Shown one piece after another: positions 1 through 8,857 of a DNA stretch of 64,000 bases (the first letter of the stretch is position 1; each line of letters begins with the position of its first letter). The DNA comes from Streptomyces sp. NBC_00299 (GTDB lineage Bacteria; Actinomycetota; Actinomycetes; Streptomycetales; Streptomycetaceae): contig NZ_CP108040.1 of the NCBI RefSeq assembly GCF_036173045.1, positions 124,001-188,000 on the forward strand. Reading direction: 5' to 3'. A program made the position numbers and the translations under genes. Under the pieces are notes generated by a model. That model was not told the origin of the DNA, searched no databases, and saw nothing but the letters and a program-made list of their open reading frames with translations.

Positions 1-663
1 TTCGACATCCGTTGCGACATCGTCGCCTCCGCCACCAGCCCTGGCTGCGTGTTCTCGGCCTACAAGCCGACCTGGGTGATGAACTTCGCCAAGACACCGG
101 CCGCCGTCGCGCACGCCTGGCTGATCCAGTCGAAGCTGCCCAACCACCCCGGCTCCAAGGCAGCGGGGAAGCCGATCAAGTACCTCCCTGCGTCCGTGCG
201 GGATTCTGACCTGAACCGGAAGGTCATCTGCCCGGATGGCTGGGCCAAGACCTACGGCAACCCTGACACCACCCCGATCGACACGAGCGACACCGCCAGC
301 TGCGATGAGTTCGCCTACGCTGCCTCCTACAACTCGGGCGGTATGCCTGCCTCCCTGGGCGGCATGAACGAGGTCGACACCGGTAACGAGTGCGTGCAGA
401 CCTACGCCTCCCGCATCGCGACGGGCGACTGGAGGCTGTACGACGACATCCGTACCGCTGCTCCGACGTGGAAGGAAGTCTGCGGACGCTCGTCGATGTC
501 GAATTACCAGAACACCCAGTCGATGCAGCCGTTCTCCGGAACGTTCTCCTCGCCATCGAAGTACCGTCTGCTGGACAAGGACGAGTACTGGGTGGCCTTC
601 CCTGAGTTCGCGCACTGCGACGCGTCCAAGGCGAGCGTGTCGTGCACCGTTCCAAAGCCGTGA
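1..663 (+). CDS. NucA/NucB-type secreted deoxyribonuclease, C-terminal part
   Basis: The reading frame is open from the first base of the window, so the 220 residues seen are the end of a longer protein that starts upstream. A CDEFAYAASYNSGG stretch begins at visible residue 101 and matches the CDEYPFAST-type active-site motif of NucA/NucB nucleases, in which the Asp and Glu are the catalytic acids. Six or more cysteines fit an exported, disulphide-bonded enzyme. In this family the role is non-specific DNA cleavage outside the cell. A strong hairpin follows the stop, so it probably ends its own transcript. Family assignment is by motif; the upstream domains are unknown. Confidence 0.7.
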   Translation, partial: FDIRCDIVASATSPGCVFSAYKPTWVMNFAKTPAAVAHAWLIQSKLPNHPGSKAAGKPIKYLPASVRDSDLNRKVICPDGWAKTYGNPDTTPIDTSDTASCDEFAYAASYNSGGMPASLGGMNEVDTGNECVQTYASRIATGDWRLYDDIRTAAPTWKEVCGRSSMSNYQNTQSMQPFSGTFSSPSKYRLLDKDEYWVAFPEFAHCDASKASVSCTVPKP

Positions 664-685
664 CCGGCTGGTAGGACACGACGCA

Positions 686-724
686 GACTGGGGCGGGGCC
701 CCGGCCGCACGCCCCGCCCCAGTC
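686..724. terminator. GC-rich terminator hairpin
   Basis: A 13-bp perfect stem (gactggggcgggg at 686-698 and its complement at 712-724) with a 13-nt loop lies 23 bases after the nuclease stop codon. It has no T-run, as is usual for Streptomyces terminators. Confidence 0.75.
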
Positions 725-733
725 GCATCCCTG

Positions 734-755
734 AGACCCGGAGAAAACATTGAGC
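734..755 (+). repeat. 22-bp direct repeat, copy 1 (start region of DUF6461-like gene)
   Basis: The 22 bases starting agacccggagaaaacattga recur exactly at 5367-5388. Here they hold the GGAG ribosome site and TTG start of the next gene; the second copy lies directly at the right end of an IS5-type element with no gene behind it. Confidence 0.85.
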
Positions 756-1352
756 GACGGCATCACGTGGCTGACCGACGCCTGGCGCGGAGACGCCCCC
801 ATCCTGTTCGTCACCTTCGCACGTGGCATCAGCCCAGGCGATCTCGTTGTCCGGCTCGGTGCCCGGCCCGGACATGTACTCGACCCGATCACCTTCGCCG
901 AGGCCGAGCGGCTGACGTTCAACGACCGTGAATCAGCCCGCGTGGCCCGCTTCGGCGAATGCGCGGGCTGGTCATATGCGGTGGAGCAGGGCTGGCCCTC
1001 GAAGGCTTGGTGGGCTCACTCCGACGTCTCCGCAGGCGGGGTTGAAGTCTTGCACCTGACTCCGAAGCCGGACGACCCGCCCAGGGAGTGCTGGTACTAC
1101 CGCGACGGCCAAACGGTCGGTCGCTTCGACATCGGCGACACCCCAGACGACGGCATGGCGTTCTTGCTGCCGGCGTTCGAGGAAGCCGGATTCCTCGATG
1201 ATGACGTCAGCGAGGAGTTCGACACGTTGCGTGCGACCCTGACCGCGTTGCAGCAGCACTTCGGGCTGTCACTGCCACGTCAGGAAATCCTGAATGGCCG
1301 ATTGCCCGCAGTGGTAACAGCGACCGTGCCGCCAGAAAACCTGGGGGACTGA
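750..1352 (+). CDS. DUF6461-like protein
   Basis: This 200-residue protein starts at TTG 750, six bases behind GGAG. It resembles the Streptomyces DUF6461 family: an N-terminal FVTFARGISPGDLVVRLGA block (residues ~19-37) and a central CAGWSYAVEQ block (~71-80). No signal peptide or membrane segment is visible, so it should be cytoplasmic. The function of the family is not established. Its position just behind a secreted nuclease makes an immunity-like role conceivable, but the terminator between the two genes argues against one transcript, so this is only a suggestion. Confidence 0.65.
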   Translation: MSDGITWLTDAWRGDAPILFVTFARGISPGDLVVRLGARPGHVLDPITFAEAERLTFNDRESARVARFGECAGWSYAVEQGWPSKAWWAHSDVSAGGVEVLHLTPKPDDPPRECWYYRDGQTVGRFDIGDTPDDGMAFLLPAFEEAGFLDDDVSEEFDTLRATLTALQQHFGLSLPRQEILNGRLPAVVTATVPPENLGD

Positions 1353-1568
1353 CCGACCTCGCGCTGGGCTGCGGTCGTTGAGCCTGATCACATGTGGTGT
1401 GAGCCCGTCGGCGCACTCGCGTCGAAGCCGCTCACGATGGCGACACGGTCGCGCAGCACATGTGTCGGCTAGCACCTCCGCCGGGGACCGGTAACCAGCC
1501 CCTCGGCCCGCGCCGAGGACCCGTCCCTGGCCAACAACCCTTTCCAGCCCGGCTCAACCAGCCACATC

Positions 1569-1715
1569 GCCAGCGATTCGACCGGAACGACCGAGCCGAC
1601 CCGTGCCGGCGAGGCCGACCTCATCGTCGCCAAGCACCGCCACGGCCCCACCGCGACCATCACCGTCGCCTTCCAAGGCCACTACTCCCGCTTCGTCGAC
1701 ATGGCGCAGACCTGA
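1569..1715 (+). pseudogene. DnaB replicative helicase, C-terminal fragment
   Basis: The frame ending at TGA 1713-1715 reads GEADLIVAKHRHGPTATITV followed by a YSRFVDMA-type end, the characteristic C-terminus of bacterial DnaB helicase. No helicase sequence precedes it, so only about 45 residues remain. It is a relic, probably of a mobile or plasmid-borne dnaB copy. The rest of 1353-1950 shows no convincing gene. Confidence 0.6.
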
Positions 1716-1950
1716 CGCGTCTTCTTCTATCAGCCGGCTCGCTGCGAGAAAGGATCACCGTTGCAGTACGACTGCGCCGTATGCCTGGGGCCGTTAGACC
1801 CCGATGGTGCGAGGACGGAAAACGCGAGTGGGGGCAGAGGATTCTGTGCGCCGCTCCACACCAGGGAGCCGGCCCGAGCCGCACGTCGACGCGGCCATCG
1901 ACCACGCTGTCGAGCGGCAGATTGAGACCGGCAAGACACGGTCACTGCGC

Positions 1951-2013
1951 GTATGGACATCATTGGGGCGGCATGCCGCCCCGTATGGACATCATTGGGG
2001 CGGCATGCCGCCC
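1951..2013. repeat. Tandem 31-bp repeat with self-complementary core
   Basis: The unit beginning gtatggacatcattggggcg occurs twice, at 1951-1981 and 1983-2013, with a period of 32. Each copy contains the palindrome gggcggcatgccgccc, so two identical hairpins lie head to tail. The second copy overlaps the 3' end of the VanZ-like gene. A duplicated terminator is the simplest reading; a recombination site is an alternative. Confidence 0.8.
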
Positions 2014-3344
2014 TGGTCTTGGGTGGTGGCGACGTCGTGGACGCTTGCGTCGGTGGCGTCGATGACCGCTGAACGCAGGGCGTTGCCGTCGCGGACTGAC
2101 AGCAGCCAGTGGATACGCCACTGGCCGTCACGGCGCTGTGCGAGGTAGATGGGCTGCTGGCGCTGTCCCTGACCGGGCTTGAGCTCGTGGTGTTTGTCGA
2201 AGATCTCCCAGGCCTTCGCTTCGCTGATCTTCGGCTGGGGCAGGGCGGGGTCTGCGACGTTGCGTGCGATGAGGTCGATGATGCGTCCGGACGGTTCGAT
2301 GGCGATGTCGAGGCGCATCGGCATCAGGATGTCGTTCTTCCAGCGGCGCCATTCGACGATCCAGCCGATGTCGACCTTGTCGTCGATCGGGCGCACCGTG
2401 ACTTTTGAACCGGGGGTGGCCCACGGGGCGTACTGGCCTGCGTAGGCGGTGGCGATCTTCCTGGCCTCGTCGGGGGTGGTGATGGGGTGGCTGATGCCGG
2501 GGATCTCGTAGGCGTGGACGCCTTCGCCATAGGCGCTCGGGGTGAAGTGGGCGGTGAACTTCTCGCGGTCGGGCCAGGACAGTTCGGCGAAGCCGCCGCC
2601 GGGCAGGGAGGCAGACACGGAGGCCGTTCCGTCGCCGTTGTCGACGTAGAAGGCGTTGGTCGGCCGGTATGCCGATGCGAAGGCCTTGGTGACTGCTTTG
2701 TTGAGCGCTGTCACCTGGGCGGTGCTTGCGGTGGGGACCTGGCTGGGGGGCTGTGTGCGGACGGGATCGATGGCGAGCAGCCATACGACGCCGATCAGGG
2801 CTACGGCCGGAGTGAGAACGGCTGCCGTGCGGCGGACGGTTGTCTGTGGTGTGGAGGCGCCGTCGGGGATACGGCGCAGTATCACGGCGCCGAGGGCCGC
2901 TCCGGCACAGGCGCCGAGGGCATTGGTGATCAAGTCGTCGGTGTCGCACAGGCGGCTGATGAACGGGAGGGTTGCCTGCGCGGTTTCGACGGTCAGGGTG
3001 AACAGAACGCCGGTGGCGGCTGCGAAGAGAGGGCGGCGAGTGGCGAGGGCGGCGAACAGGCCGTAGGGGGCGAAGAGCGCGATGTTGAGCTGGCCCTGCG
3101 TGCTGGTCAGGGCTGCCGCGAGGTCGGTGTTGATGGCGCACTCATAGGTGAGCACCCCGCTGCCCGACCAGCTTGTCAGGGTCGCGGGCCCGGTGGCGGA
3201 GGCCGCCCACAGACCGTGCAGCGTGGCGCGTCTGACGGTGGTGCGGCGGCGGGACACGAGGAAAGCGGCGAGGCCTGCCGTGAGGGTTATCGCGATGGCT
3301 ACGGCGAGGAAGGTCAGGTGGTGCTGAAAGACGGCTTCGATCAA
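1992..3344 (-). CDS. VanZ-like membrane protein with large extracytoplasmic domain
   Basis: I chose TTG 3344 as the start, giving MIEAVFQHH and about 450 residues, because VanZ relatives begin this way and AGGACC lies just upstream. A GTG at 3395 would put the start against a terminator stem. Five or so hydrophobic segments fill residues ~10-200, including a VanZ-type ETAQ motif in the fourth block. The remaining ~250 residues are soluble, with a PepSY-like stretch near the end. VanZ homologues are linked to teicoplanin tolerance, but the role of this fusion is unknown. No resistance genes adjoin it. Confidence 0.65.
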   Translation of the reverse strand: MIEAVFQHHLTFLAVAIAITLTAGLAAFLVSRRRTTVRRATLHGLWAASATGPATLTSWSGSGVLTYECAINTDLAAALTSTQGQLNIALFAPYGLFAALATRRPLFAAATGVLFTLTVETAQATLPFISRLCDTDDLITNALGACAGAALGAVILRRIPDGASTPQTTVRRTAAVLTPAVALIGVVWLLAIDPVRTQPPSQVPTASTAQVTALNKAVTKAFASAYRPTNAFYVDNGDGTASVSASLPGGGFAELSWPDREKFTAHFTPSAYGEGVHAYEIPGISHPITTPDEARKIATAYAGQYAPWATPGSKVTVRPIDDKVDIGWIVEWRRWKNDILMPMRLDIAIEPSGRIIDLIARNVADPALPQPKISEAKAWEIFDKHHELKPGQGQRQQPIYLAQRRDGQWRIHWLLSVRDGNALRSAVIDATDASVHDVATTQDQGGMPPQ

Positions 3345-3393
3345 GGTGAGGTCCTGGTGCGAGGGGGGATAGCTCAAGGCTCGGGGGCGACGC

Positions 3394-3424
3394 ACGCGCC
3401 CCGGCGCAGCGGGCGCCGGGGCGT
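3394..3424 (-). terminator. GC-rich terminator of the secreted-protein gene
   Basis: A nine-pair GC stem (ccccggcgc at 3399-3407 with gcgccgggg at 3413-3421) plus a few outer pairs lies 24 bases beyond the stop of the 3448-3876 gene and just before the VanZ-like gene. Confidence 0.6.
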
Positions 3425-3447
3425 GGGGCCAGGGGGAGTGGCCGGGA

Positions 3448-3876
3448 TCAGCAGGGGTCTGCGGCAGGAGTCACGTAGAGGGTGCCGCCGCTGGTCAGGA
3501 GCTTGCCGTAGACGGCGGAGCAGTTCGCGCTGACGCTCCAGTTCCGCTCGTAGTGGAAGGGCGTGTTGGACATGTTGATGTAGCCGGAGTAGGTGGAGTT
3601 GCCGGAACGTTCGTAGCCGAGCTTGGCCGACAGGCTGCCGCCGCTCCCGCGGTAGTAGTTCACCGTGATGTAGTTGCCGGCCGAAACGGTCCGGACGCTG
3701 AGCACGCCGTTGGAGATGGTGGTGCAGCGGTCCCATCTGGAGATGTAGCCGTCACTGGGGCAGGAGGTCGCACCGGCGGCAGCAGCAGGCGCGGCGGTCG
3801 CGATCGAGAGCGGGGCGATCATGCATGCCACTGCGGCTATCGCACGGATTGACTTACGCAGGAACGTGTTACGCAT
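3448..3876 (-). CDS. Small secreted protein, function unknown
   Basis: The 142-residue product begins with a classic signal peptide (basic MRNTFLRKSIR, hydrophobic core, AAPAAAAG cleavage region near residue 34). The mature ~108 residues hold four cysteines, are rich in Ser, Gly and Tyr, and have no catalytic motif I recognise. A beta-rich extracellular protein is likely. AAGGGA sits eight bases before the ATG. It ends at its own terminator, so it is probably monocistronic. Confidence 0.7.
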   Translation of the reverse strand: MRNTFLRKSIRAIAAVACMIAPLSIATAAPAAAAGATSCPSDGYISRWDRCTTISNGVLSVRTVSAGNYITVNYYRGSGGSLSAKLGYERSGNSTYSGYINMSNTPFHYERNWSVSANCSAVYGKLLTSGGTLYVTPAADPC

Positions 3877-3951
3877 GGGGATATCCCTTTTGGTAGGTTT
3901 CTCATAGAAATGCCCCCGGTTGGTGTGCTCACGTCACCGAGGGCGCGGTCA

Positions 3952-3980
3952 TAAGATCACAAAGGGCCTTCCTTGATCAA
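3952..3980 (-). promoter_or_regulatory. Possible vegetative promoter for the secreted protein
   Basis: On the minus strand TTGATC (3975-3980) and ATCTTA (3952-3957) are separated by 17 bases, about 75 bases before the start codon of the secreted-protein gene. The -10 match is only partial. The rest of 3981-4238 holds no gene that I can support. Confidence 0.35.
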
Positions 3981-4241
3981 GATTGCTCTGGCCTGCCGAT
4001 ACCGTGAATGCATCCCGCGGGAAACCCTCTGTCCGTGCGCCGGAGGGACGGTGCCCCTCAACTCCGTTACGGCAAGCGCGTCCACCCGCGCCCAGACGCG
4101 GCCGACGGGACTGACTCAGCGACCGCTGCAGGGCGCTCACATGGACCCGGCGCGTTGCTCCTTGAGGACTCACCAGGAGCCGTTCGTAGAACAGCGGCCT
4201 GCGACCGTGGGGCGGGTGCGGCACCCGATCGGCGGTAGTAA

Positions 4242-5364
4242 GAGGTCGTTTTCATCTTCAGTGCGGTGGTATCTGGGCTATTGCACCCGCCGATGTGTTG
4301 GTGCGGTTGGGACTGCCGGGTTGTCTCTGCTTGCTGACTCGGATGGTGTGGCGTTTGATGCGGGAGTCGACTTGCGCCTGTCTCATTCCAGGACGCCCGG
4401 ATGTGTTCCGTGCTTCAGCGCGGCAGAACACACGCCTGGGCGCACGCCCCCGACCAGCGGTACGTCCAAGTCATGGCCGACCGTCGCGCGTATCCGAGTG
4501 ATCTGTCCGATGCCCGGTGGGAGTTGATCGAGCCGGTCCTGACCGCATGGCGCTTGGAGCGTCGCGGCCGGGCCCTGGACTTTGGACGTCCGCCCGAACA
4601 CGAGCTGCGCGAGATCATGGACGCAATCCTCTACGTGGACCGCACCGGGGTGCAGTGGCGCTACCTCCCGCACGACTTCCCGCCCTGGGAAACCGTCTAC
4701 GGCTACTTTGCGAAGTGACAGAAAGACGGGGTGTTCGCCCAGCTCAACGGCCTGCTGCGGGAGTTGATGCGGCAGAAGGAGGGCCGGAACGCGAGCCCGT
4801 CGGCATGCGTGATCGATGCACAGAGCGTCAAGACCTCCACCAGTGTCCCCGCCACGAGCCAGGGCACCGACACAGCCAAGAAGATCGTGGGCAGGAAGCG
4901 CAGCATTGTGACCGACACGCTCGGCCTCCTGCTCGCCGTGCTCGTCACCGCGGCCGGCATCCAGGACTCCGTCGCCGGCGCCCGACTGCTCGACCAGGTC
5001 GCCGTCGACCACCCCACCATCCGCATGGTCTGGGTCGACGGCGGCTACCGCAAGCACTTCGTCGAGCACGCCGCCGCCCTTGGTATCAAAATGGAAATCG
5101 TCGCCCGGACCCCGGGGACCAGGGGCTCTACTCCGATTCCGAAGCGGTGGACGGTCGAGCGGACCTACGGATGGCTCATGCTCCACCGCCGCCTGGCGCG
5201 CGACTACGAGACCCTCCCTGCACGCTCCGAAGCCATGATCCACCTCGCCATGACCGACCTGATGGCCCGCCGCCTCACCGGCGAAGCAACCGTCTCCTGG
5301 CGCGACCCGACATCACCGGATCAACTACGCATCACAGGATGAAACAACGGGAAAAAACGACCTC
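4242..5364 (+). mobile_element. IS5-family insertion sequence, 1,123 bp, with TAA target duplication
   Basis: Imperfect terminal inverted repeats begin gaggtcgtttt at the left and end aaaacgacctc at the right. The triplet TAA flanks both ends (4239-4241, 5365-5367), the TNA-type target duplication of the IS427 group of IS5. Its single transposase gene is interrupted by a stop codon, so the copy is probably immobile unless complemented. Confidence 0.8.
4473..5342 (+). pseudogene. IS5-family transposase with in-frame TGA
   Basis: The frame from ATG 4473 (MADRRAYPSDLSDARW) is an IS5-type transposase of ~289 residues. At 4716-4718 a TGA replaces what should be the Trp codon in a YFAKWQKDGVF-like run; the same frame then stays open to 5342. 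The catalytic residues lie after the stop: VIDAQSVKTS, VWVDGGYRKHF and WTVERTYGWL carry the DDE triad. A single base change explains the break. Readthrough or an internal GTG restart would make only a partial enzyme. Confidence 0.85.
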
Positions 5365-5366
5365 TA

Positions 5367-5388
5367 AGACCCGGAGAAAACATTGAGC
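5367..5388 (+). repeat. 22-bp direct repeat, copy 2, abutting the IS5-type element
   Basis: This is an exact copy of 734-755, the ribosome site and TTG start of the DUF6461-like gene. Here the frame hits nothing sensible after the start. It begins inside the target duplication of the element. Confidence 0.85.
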
Positions 5389-5392
5389 TTCT

Positions 5393-5510
5393 TCAGCGTT
5401 GCAGCTCCAGGGTGAGGACGGCCTTGGCGATTGACGTCATGCGGTTGGGCTGCAGCGGGACCTGCGGAAGATCCGCCAGGACTTCAGGCGGGCGACCTGG
5501 AGGACGATGA
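5393..5510 (-). pseudogene. C-terminal remnant of a transposase
   Basis: On the minus strand the frame ends VLADLPQVPLQPNRMTSIAK-AVLTLELQR before a stop at 5393-5395. This looks like the tail of a Streptomyces IS4-type transposase; a stop codon lies about 40 residues upstream. The assignment rests on resemblance of the last ~25 residues only. From 5511 to 5867 I see no gene. Confidence 0.35.
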
Positions 5511-5867
5511 GACTGCCGCTGGCGCGAGGAGATCCGGCCGGGTCAAAGTTCAGAGCAGCTTCTCGCCGATCCTGCCGTTCGGGTACGGCAGCGGCACGTG
5601 CAGCCAGTTGATCAGCCCTTAAGTGACCCAGGCCAGGCGGCCTGGCGGGACCATGGCGCGCACCAGCAGCTGATCGTGACCCTGACATCTGTCAGGGTCG
5701 CAACGTCCCGGGTCCGCCCTACAGTTCGAGGCGCCGGCTGGGCGTCCCCTGCACCGCTACGGCGGCTGAAGCGGGGGCCGTTAGCGCTTCGGTCAGGTCA
5801 CAGCATGGGCGCCACGGCACAGCGCCCCTCTGCGGAAGCCCTCAGCACCTGGACCCAGGGAGAAAAC

Positions 5868-6374
5868 ATGCACAGCATCCGACGGATCTTCAGCGTAGGA
5901 GCAGCCGCGATCATGTTGGCGGCAGGCGTGGTGGCCGGATCCGCCGGCGCGGCTCACGCAGCACGGTCGGACTGTGAGGGAGGTGTGAATGGTTTCACCG
6001 ACATCCCGGACAGTCTCAGTGGCCAGGGTGTGGGGGGTGCGGGTGCGATGGTGATTGACTTTCCCCACGCTGTCGCCTCGTACGCGATGCAGGCCGGCAA
6101 CGTCGGAGGCCGACAGGCCGCGTGGGGCGTCTTGACCACCGGATCGGGCAGCAACTGGGGCTCCGGCGTCCTGGCACAGGTCTGGATGGACGTCAGCAAC
6201 GACAACAGGCAGACCTGGATCCAGTGCGGTCCGTTCGGCACGATGACGGGCGGCAAGAGGATGACGACGCCGGCCTACCCGACCAGCAGCTCGTCGAGCC
6301 GGGCCTTCCGCGTCTGCGCGCAGCTGCTGAGCCAGGGCAGCAACAGCGGCATCCAGTGCACCTCTTGGTGGTAG
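5868..6374 (+). CDS. Small secreted protein, function unknown
   Basis: ATG 5868 follows CAGGGAG with good spacing. The 168 residues open with a signal peptide (MHSIRRIF, hydrophobic run, AHA cleavage near residue 31). The mature part is Gly/Ser-rich with four cysteines and no recognised domain. The frame could be extended upstream to 5598, but the ribosome site and signal peptide fix the start at 5868. It lies alone between transposon debris. Confidence 0.7.
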   Translation: MHSIRRIFSVGAAAIMLAAGVVAGSAGAAHAARSDCEGGVNGFTDIPDSLSGQGVGGAGAMVIDFPHAVASYAMQAGNVGGRQAAWGVLTTGSGSNWGSGVLAQVWMDVSNDNRQTWIQCGPFGTMTGGKRMTTPAYPTSSSSSRAFRVCAQLLSQGSNSGIQCTSWW

Positions 6375-6504
6375 ACCAACCACCTCTCTGCTCCGCGTCA
6401 ATAGTGCGCCGGCACCCATCGCCGGCAAGCCGGAGCAGGTCCAGGCCCAAGGACCACTGAGCTTCTTCGATGTGGCTACCGATCGGGTGACGGTCCGTGA
6501 AGCG

Positions 6505-6576
6505 CAACGAGCGAAGCCCCCGGGCTGTTGATCGAGATGTCTGACGTCTCAATCACGCTGCTCGGGGGCCTCGTTG
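6505..6576. repeat. Long imperfect hairpin at the head of the IS1380 relic
   Basis: About 30 of 35 bases pair between 6505-6541 and 6543-6576 (caacgag, gcccccg and gatcgagatgtc segments with their complements). It sits just upstream of the transposase remnant, where such structures block read-in transcription or mark the element end. Confidence 0.6.
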
Positions 6577-6650
6577 GTCATGCATCCTGCCGCACTCGAT
6601 TTACCGCATGCACTCGTGGAGTGGGTCACCATGCTGATCGTCACCCGTGA

Positions 6651-7622
6651 GGGCGACCGGCGCTGCAAGCTCCGTCCGTCACAGCGAGCGACGGATCCGT
6701 CCTGCTGGTCGAAACGGTCCGCAAGACCGGTCTCGACCGGGCGTTATCCGCAGCGCTCGCTCCGTGGCGAAAGCCACGGGCCGTCCACGACCCGGGCAAG
6801 ATCCTCCTGGACCTCGCGCTGGCGGTCGCACTCGGCGGGGACTGCCTCGCCGACATCGCGACGCTGCGGGCCGAGCCGGCCGTGTTCGGGCCGGTCGCCT
6901 CCGACCCGACGGTCTCCCGCCTGATCGACACCCTCGCCACCGCGGGCGAGAAGGCACTGACCGCCATCCGCAGTGCCCGGTCCGAAATCCGTGGCCGGGT
7001 CTGGGAGTTGGCCGCCAGCCGGGCTCCGGGCGCCGGCGGCCAAGTGACCGTGGACCTGGATGGAGTTCTGGTCGTCGCCCACTCGGACAAGCAGGACGCC
7101 GCCCCGACTTGGAAGAAGACCTACGGACACCACCCCCTGATGGGGTTCGTCGACCACGGGCCAGGCGGAACCGGCGAACCTGTCGCCGCTCTACTCAGGC
7201 CGGGCAACGCGGGATCGAACACCGCCGCCGACCACATCACCACGACACAACTCGCCCTCGCTCAGCTGCCCAAGAAGTACCGGCGCGGGCGGCAGACCTT
7301 GATCCGCTGCGATTCAGCGGGCGGTACCCACGAGTTCGTCGCCTGGCTCGCCCAGCGCGGCCGCTGGCTGTCCTACTCGGTCGGCATGGTCATCACCGAA
7401 GCCATCCACCAGCACGTCCTCAAGATCCCGGCATCGGCCTGGACCTCGGCAACCGAGCCGGACGGCGAGGTCCGCGAGGGAGCCTGGGTCGCGGAACTCA
7501 CCGGCGACATCCTCGTCGGGTGGCCGAAGGGCCTGCGGCTGATCGTCCGCAGGGAACGACCACATCCCGGCGCCCAGTTGAGGATTACCGACGCCGACGG
7601 CATGCGGCTCACATGCTTCGCC
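6651..7622 (+). pseudogene. IS1380-family transposase, both ends damaged
   Basis: The frame read from 6651 contains HDPGKILLDLALAVALGGDC and FGPVASDPTVSRLIDTLA, hallmarks of IS1380-type transposases. It continues through the central domain (TVDLDGVLVVAHSDKQ, LIRCDSAGGTHEF) to DADGMRLTCFA. A stop at 6648-6650 cuts the normal N-terminus. At about 7622 the transposase homology ends abruptly and the frame runs into antisense integrase DNA, losing the last ~100 residues. The product would lack part of the catalytic domain. Confidence 0.75.
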
Positions 7623-7718
7623 CTCCAGGACAGCACGGCGGGTGAGGTCGTCGAGCGGGCGGACGTGACCGCCGACGGTGATGCGCCGGTTGCCCAGGTC
7701 GACGTCCTCAAGCTGCAT
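7622..7718 (-). pseudogene. Tyrosine recombinase (integrase) fragment
   Basis: The minus strand reads QLEDVDLGNRRITVGGHVRP followed by LDDLTRRAVLE. This is the linker into the catalytic domain of Streptomyces site-specific integrases (usual form DVDLxNRxLTIAGHxRPLDDLT). Only ~32 residues remain before the join with the IS1380 relic. The active-site Arg, His and Tyr are absent. Confidence 0.6.
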
Positions 7719-7932
7719 TGAGTCCTTCTGGGCTTCTGCCGCCGTGGGCGTCGGCGTCGATGAGTTTCGCCGCGGCGGCGAAGGTGATCGGGCTGGGCCG
7801 GGTCATGCCCATGACCTCCATGCCGCCGGCCTGGTCACCGGTGGATATCGCGATCCAGTGGAGCCAGCAGGCAGTCAGCGGGATGGGCTGGTCGAAGTCG
7901 GTGCTGGGCACGGCGCCAGAATGCCATGTCAC
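7708..7932 (-). CDS. Hypothetical 74-residue protein beside the integrase relic
   Basis: The frame encodes a short soluble protein with a PIPLTACWLHWIAISTGDQA segment and ITFAAAAKLIDADAHG near the end. I do not recognise it. It overlaps the integrase fragment by 11 bases, as a gene carried just ahead of an integrase might. Coding potential is plausible, but it could be part of the same decayed element. Confidence 0.35.
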   Translation of the reverse strand: MTWHSGAVPSTDFDQPIPLTACWLHWIAISTGDQAGGMEVMGMTRPSPITFAAAAKLIDADAHGGRSPEGLNAA

Positions 7933-8014
7933 CGGGCGTAGTTGGCCGTGGGTGGGAAGGAGAGCGCGACAGGGCGATGTAATGTGCCCTCACCTGCGCA
8001 CCCCTGGGGGAATC

Positions 8015-8551
8015 ATGCATATTCGTACCGCCGTAGCCGGACTCGCGTGCGCCGGAGTGTTGTTGGTCGGCTGTAGCTCCACCGGCTCCAGCAACCCTTC
8101 ATCGAGCACATCTCCGAAGAGCACAAACTCCGTGGACGCAGCCTCGGCCGAGAAGTCAGACGCATTGACCGCCCAGCAGGCTGCGGCAAAGCTGGGTAAG
8201 TCGATCCCGGAGCTGAAGCTCGTCCAGGTCTATACCGAGGCCAACGACCCGAACCACCTGCTGGGGCGGCCGGGCGGCTACACCAGCAAGGCCGCCTTCT
8301 CCGACAGCCGTGTCTCCTCCGCGGACGTCGAGGGTCTGGACAAGGACGCACTTGAGCGCGGCGGCAGCGTCGAAGTGTTCAAGACCGAGGATGAGGCGAA
8401 GTCTCGGGCGGAGTACATCGAGACGATCGCCAAGTCCATGCCCAGCGCGACGGAGTACCACTACATCGTCGGCGGCATCCTCATCCGTGTGTCAAAGCTG
8501 CTGACACCTACTCAGGCAAAGGACTACGAGGCGGGCGCCAAGAGCCTCTGA
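8015..8551 (+). CDS. Small lipoprotein, function unknown
   Basis: Start ATG 8015 follows a GGGGG site. The 178 residues carry a lipobox, VLLVGC, with the lipidated Cys at residue 20, so the mature protein is anchored on the outer face of the membrane. A Ser/Thr/Asn-rich linker (21-45) leads to a soluble domain of ~130 residues with mixed helix and strand. The longer frame back to 7718 lacks a ribosome site. I do not recognise the domain; similar lipoproteins are common in Streptomyces. Confidence 0.75.
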   Translation: MHIRTAVAGLACAGVLLVGCSSTGSSNPSSSTSPKSTNSVDAASAEKSDALTAQQAAAKLGKSIPELKLVQVYTEANDPNHLLGRPGGYTSKAAFSDSRVSSADVEGLDKDALERGGSVEVFKTEDEAKSRAEYIETIAKSMPSATEYHYIVGGILIRVSKLLTPTQAKDYEAGAKSL

Positions 8552-8857
8552 CTTGCGAGCGTCCGGGCGAAGCCTTTGCCCCTCTCCGCCCCTGAGGGCA
8601 CGCCATGCAGATCAGTGCGGTCCCGAATCAGTTATGTCAGTCGCCTGCCCGTTGGCCAGCGCCTCATGGAGGCAGACGCCGACCTGCTCGGCCAGGAGGC
8701 GCCATCGTGAACAGGGCCTCGTGACGACTGTCCGCCATGGGGCGGCCGTGCGGGACCCTGGCCAAGCAGCACTTGAACGTGTTCAAATAGCGTGTGCGAG
8801 TGACTGCACCGGAGCTGTCGTCGGCATTGCGGCAGGCATCACCCGGGGAGGAGCCCT

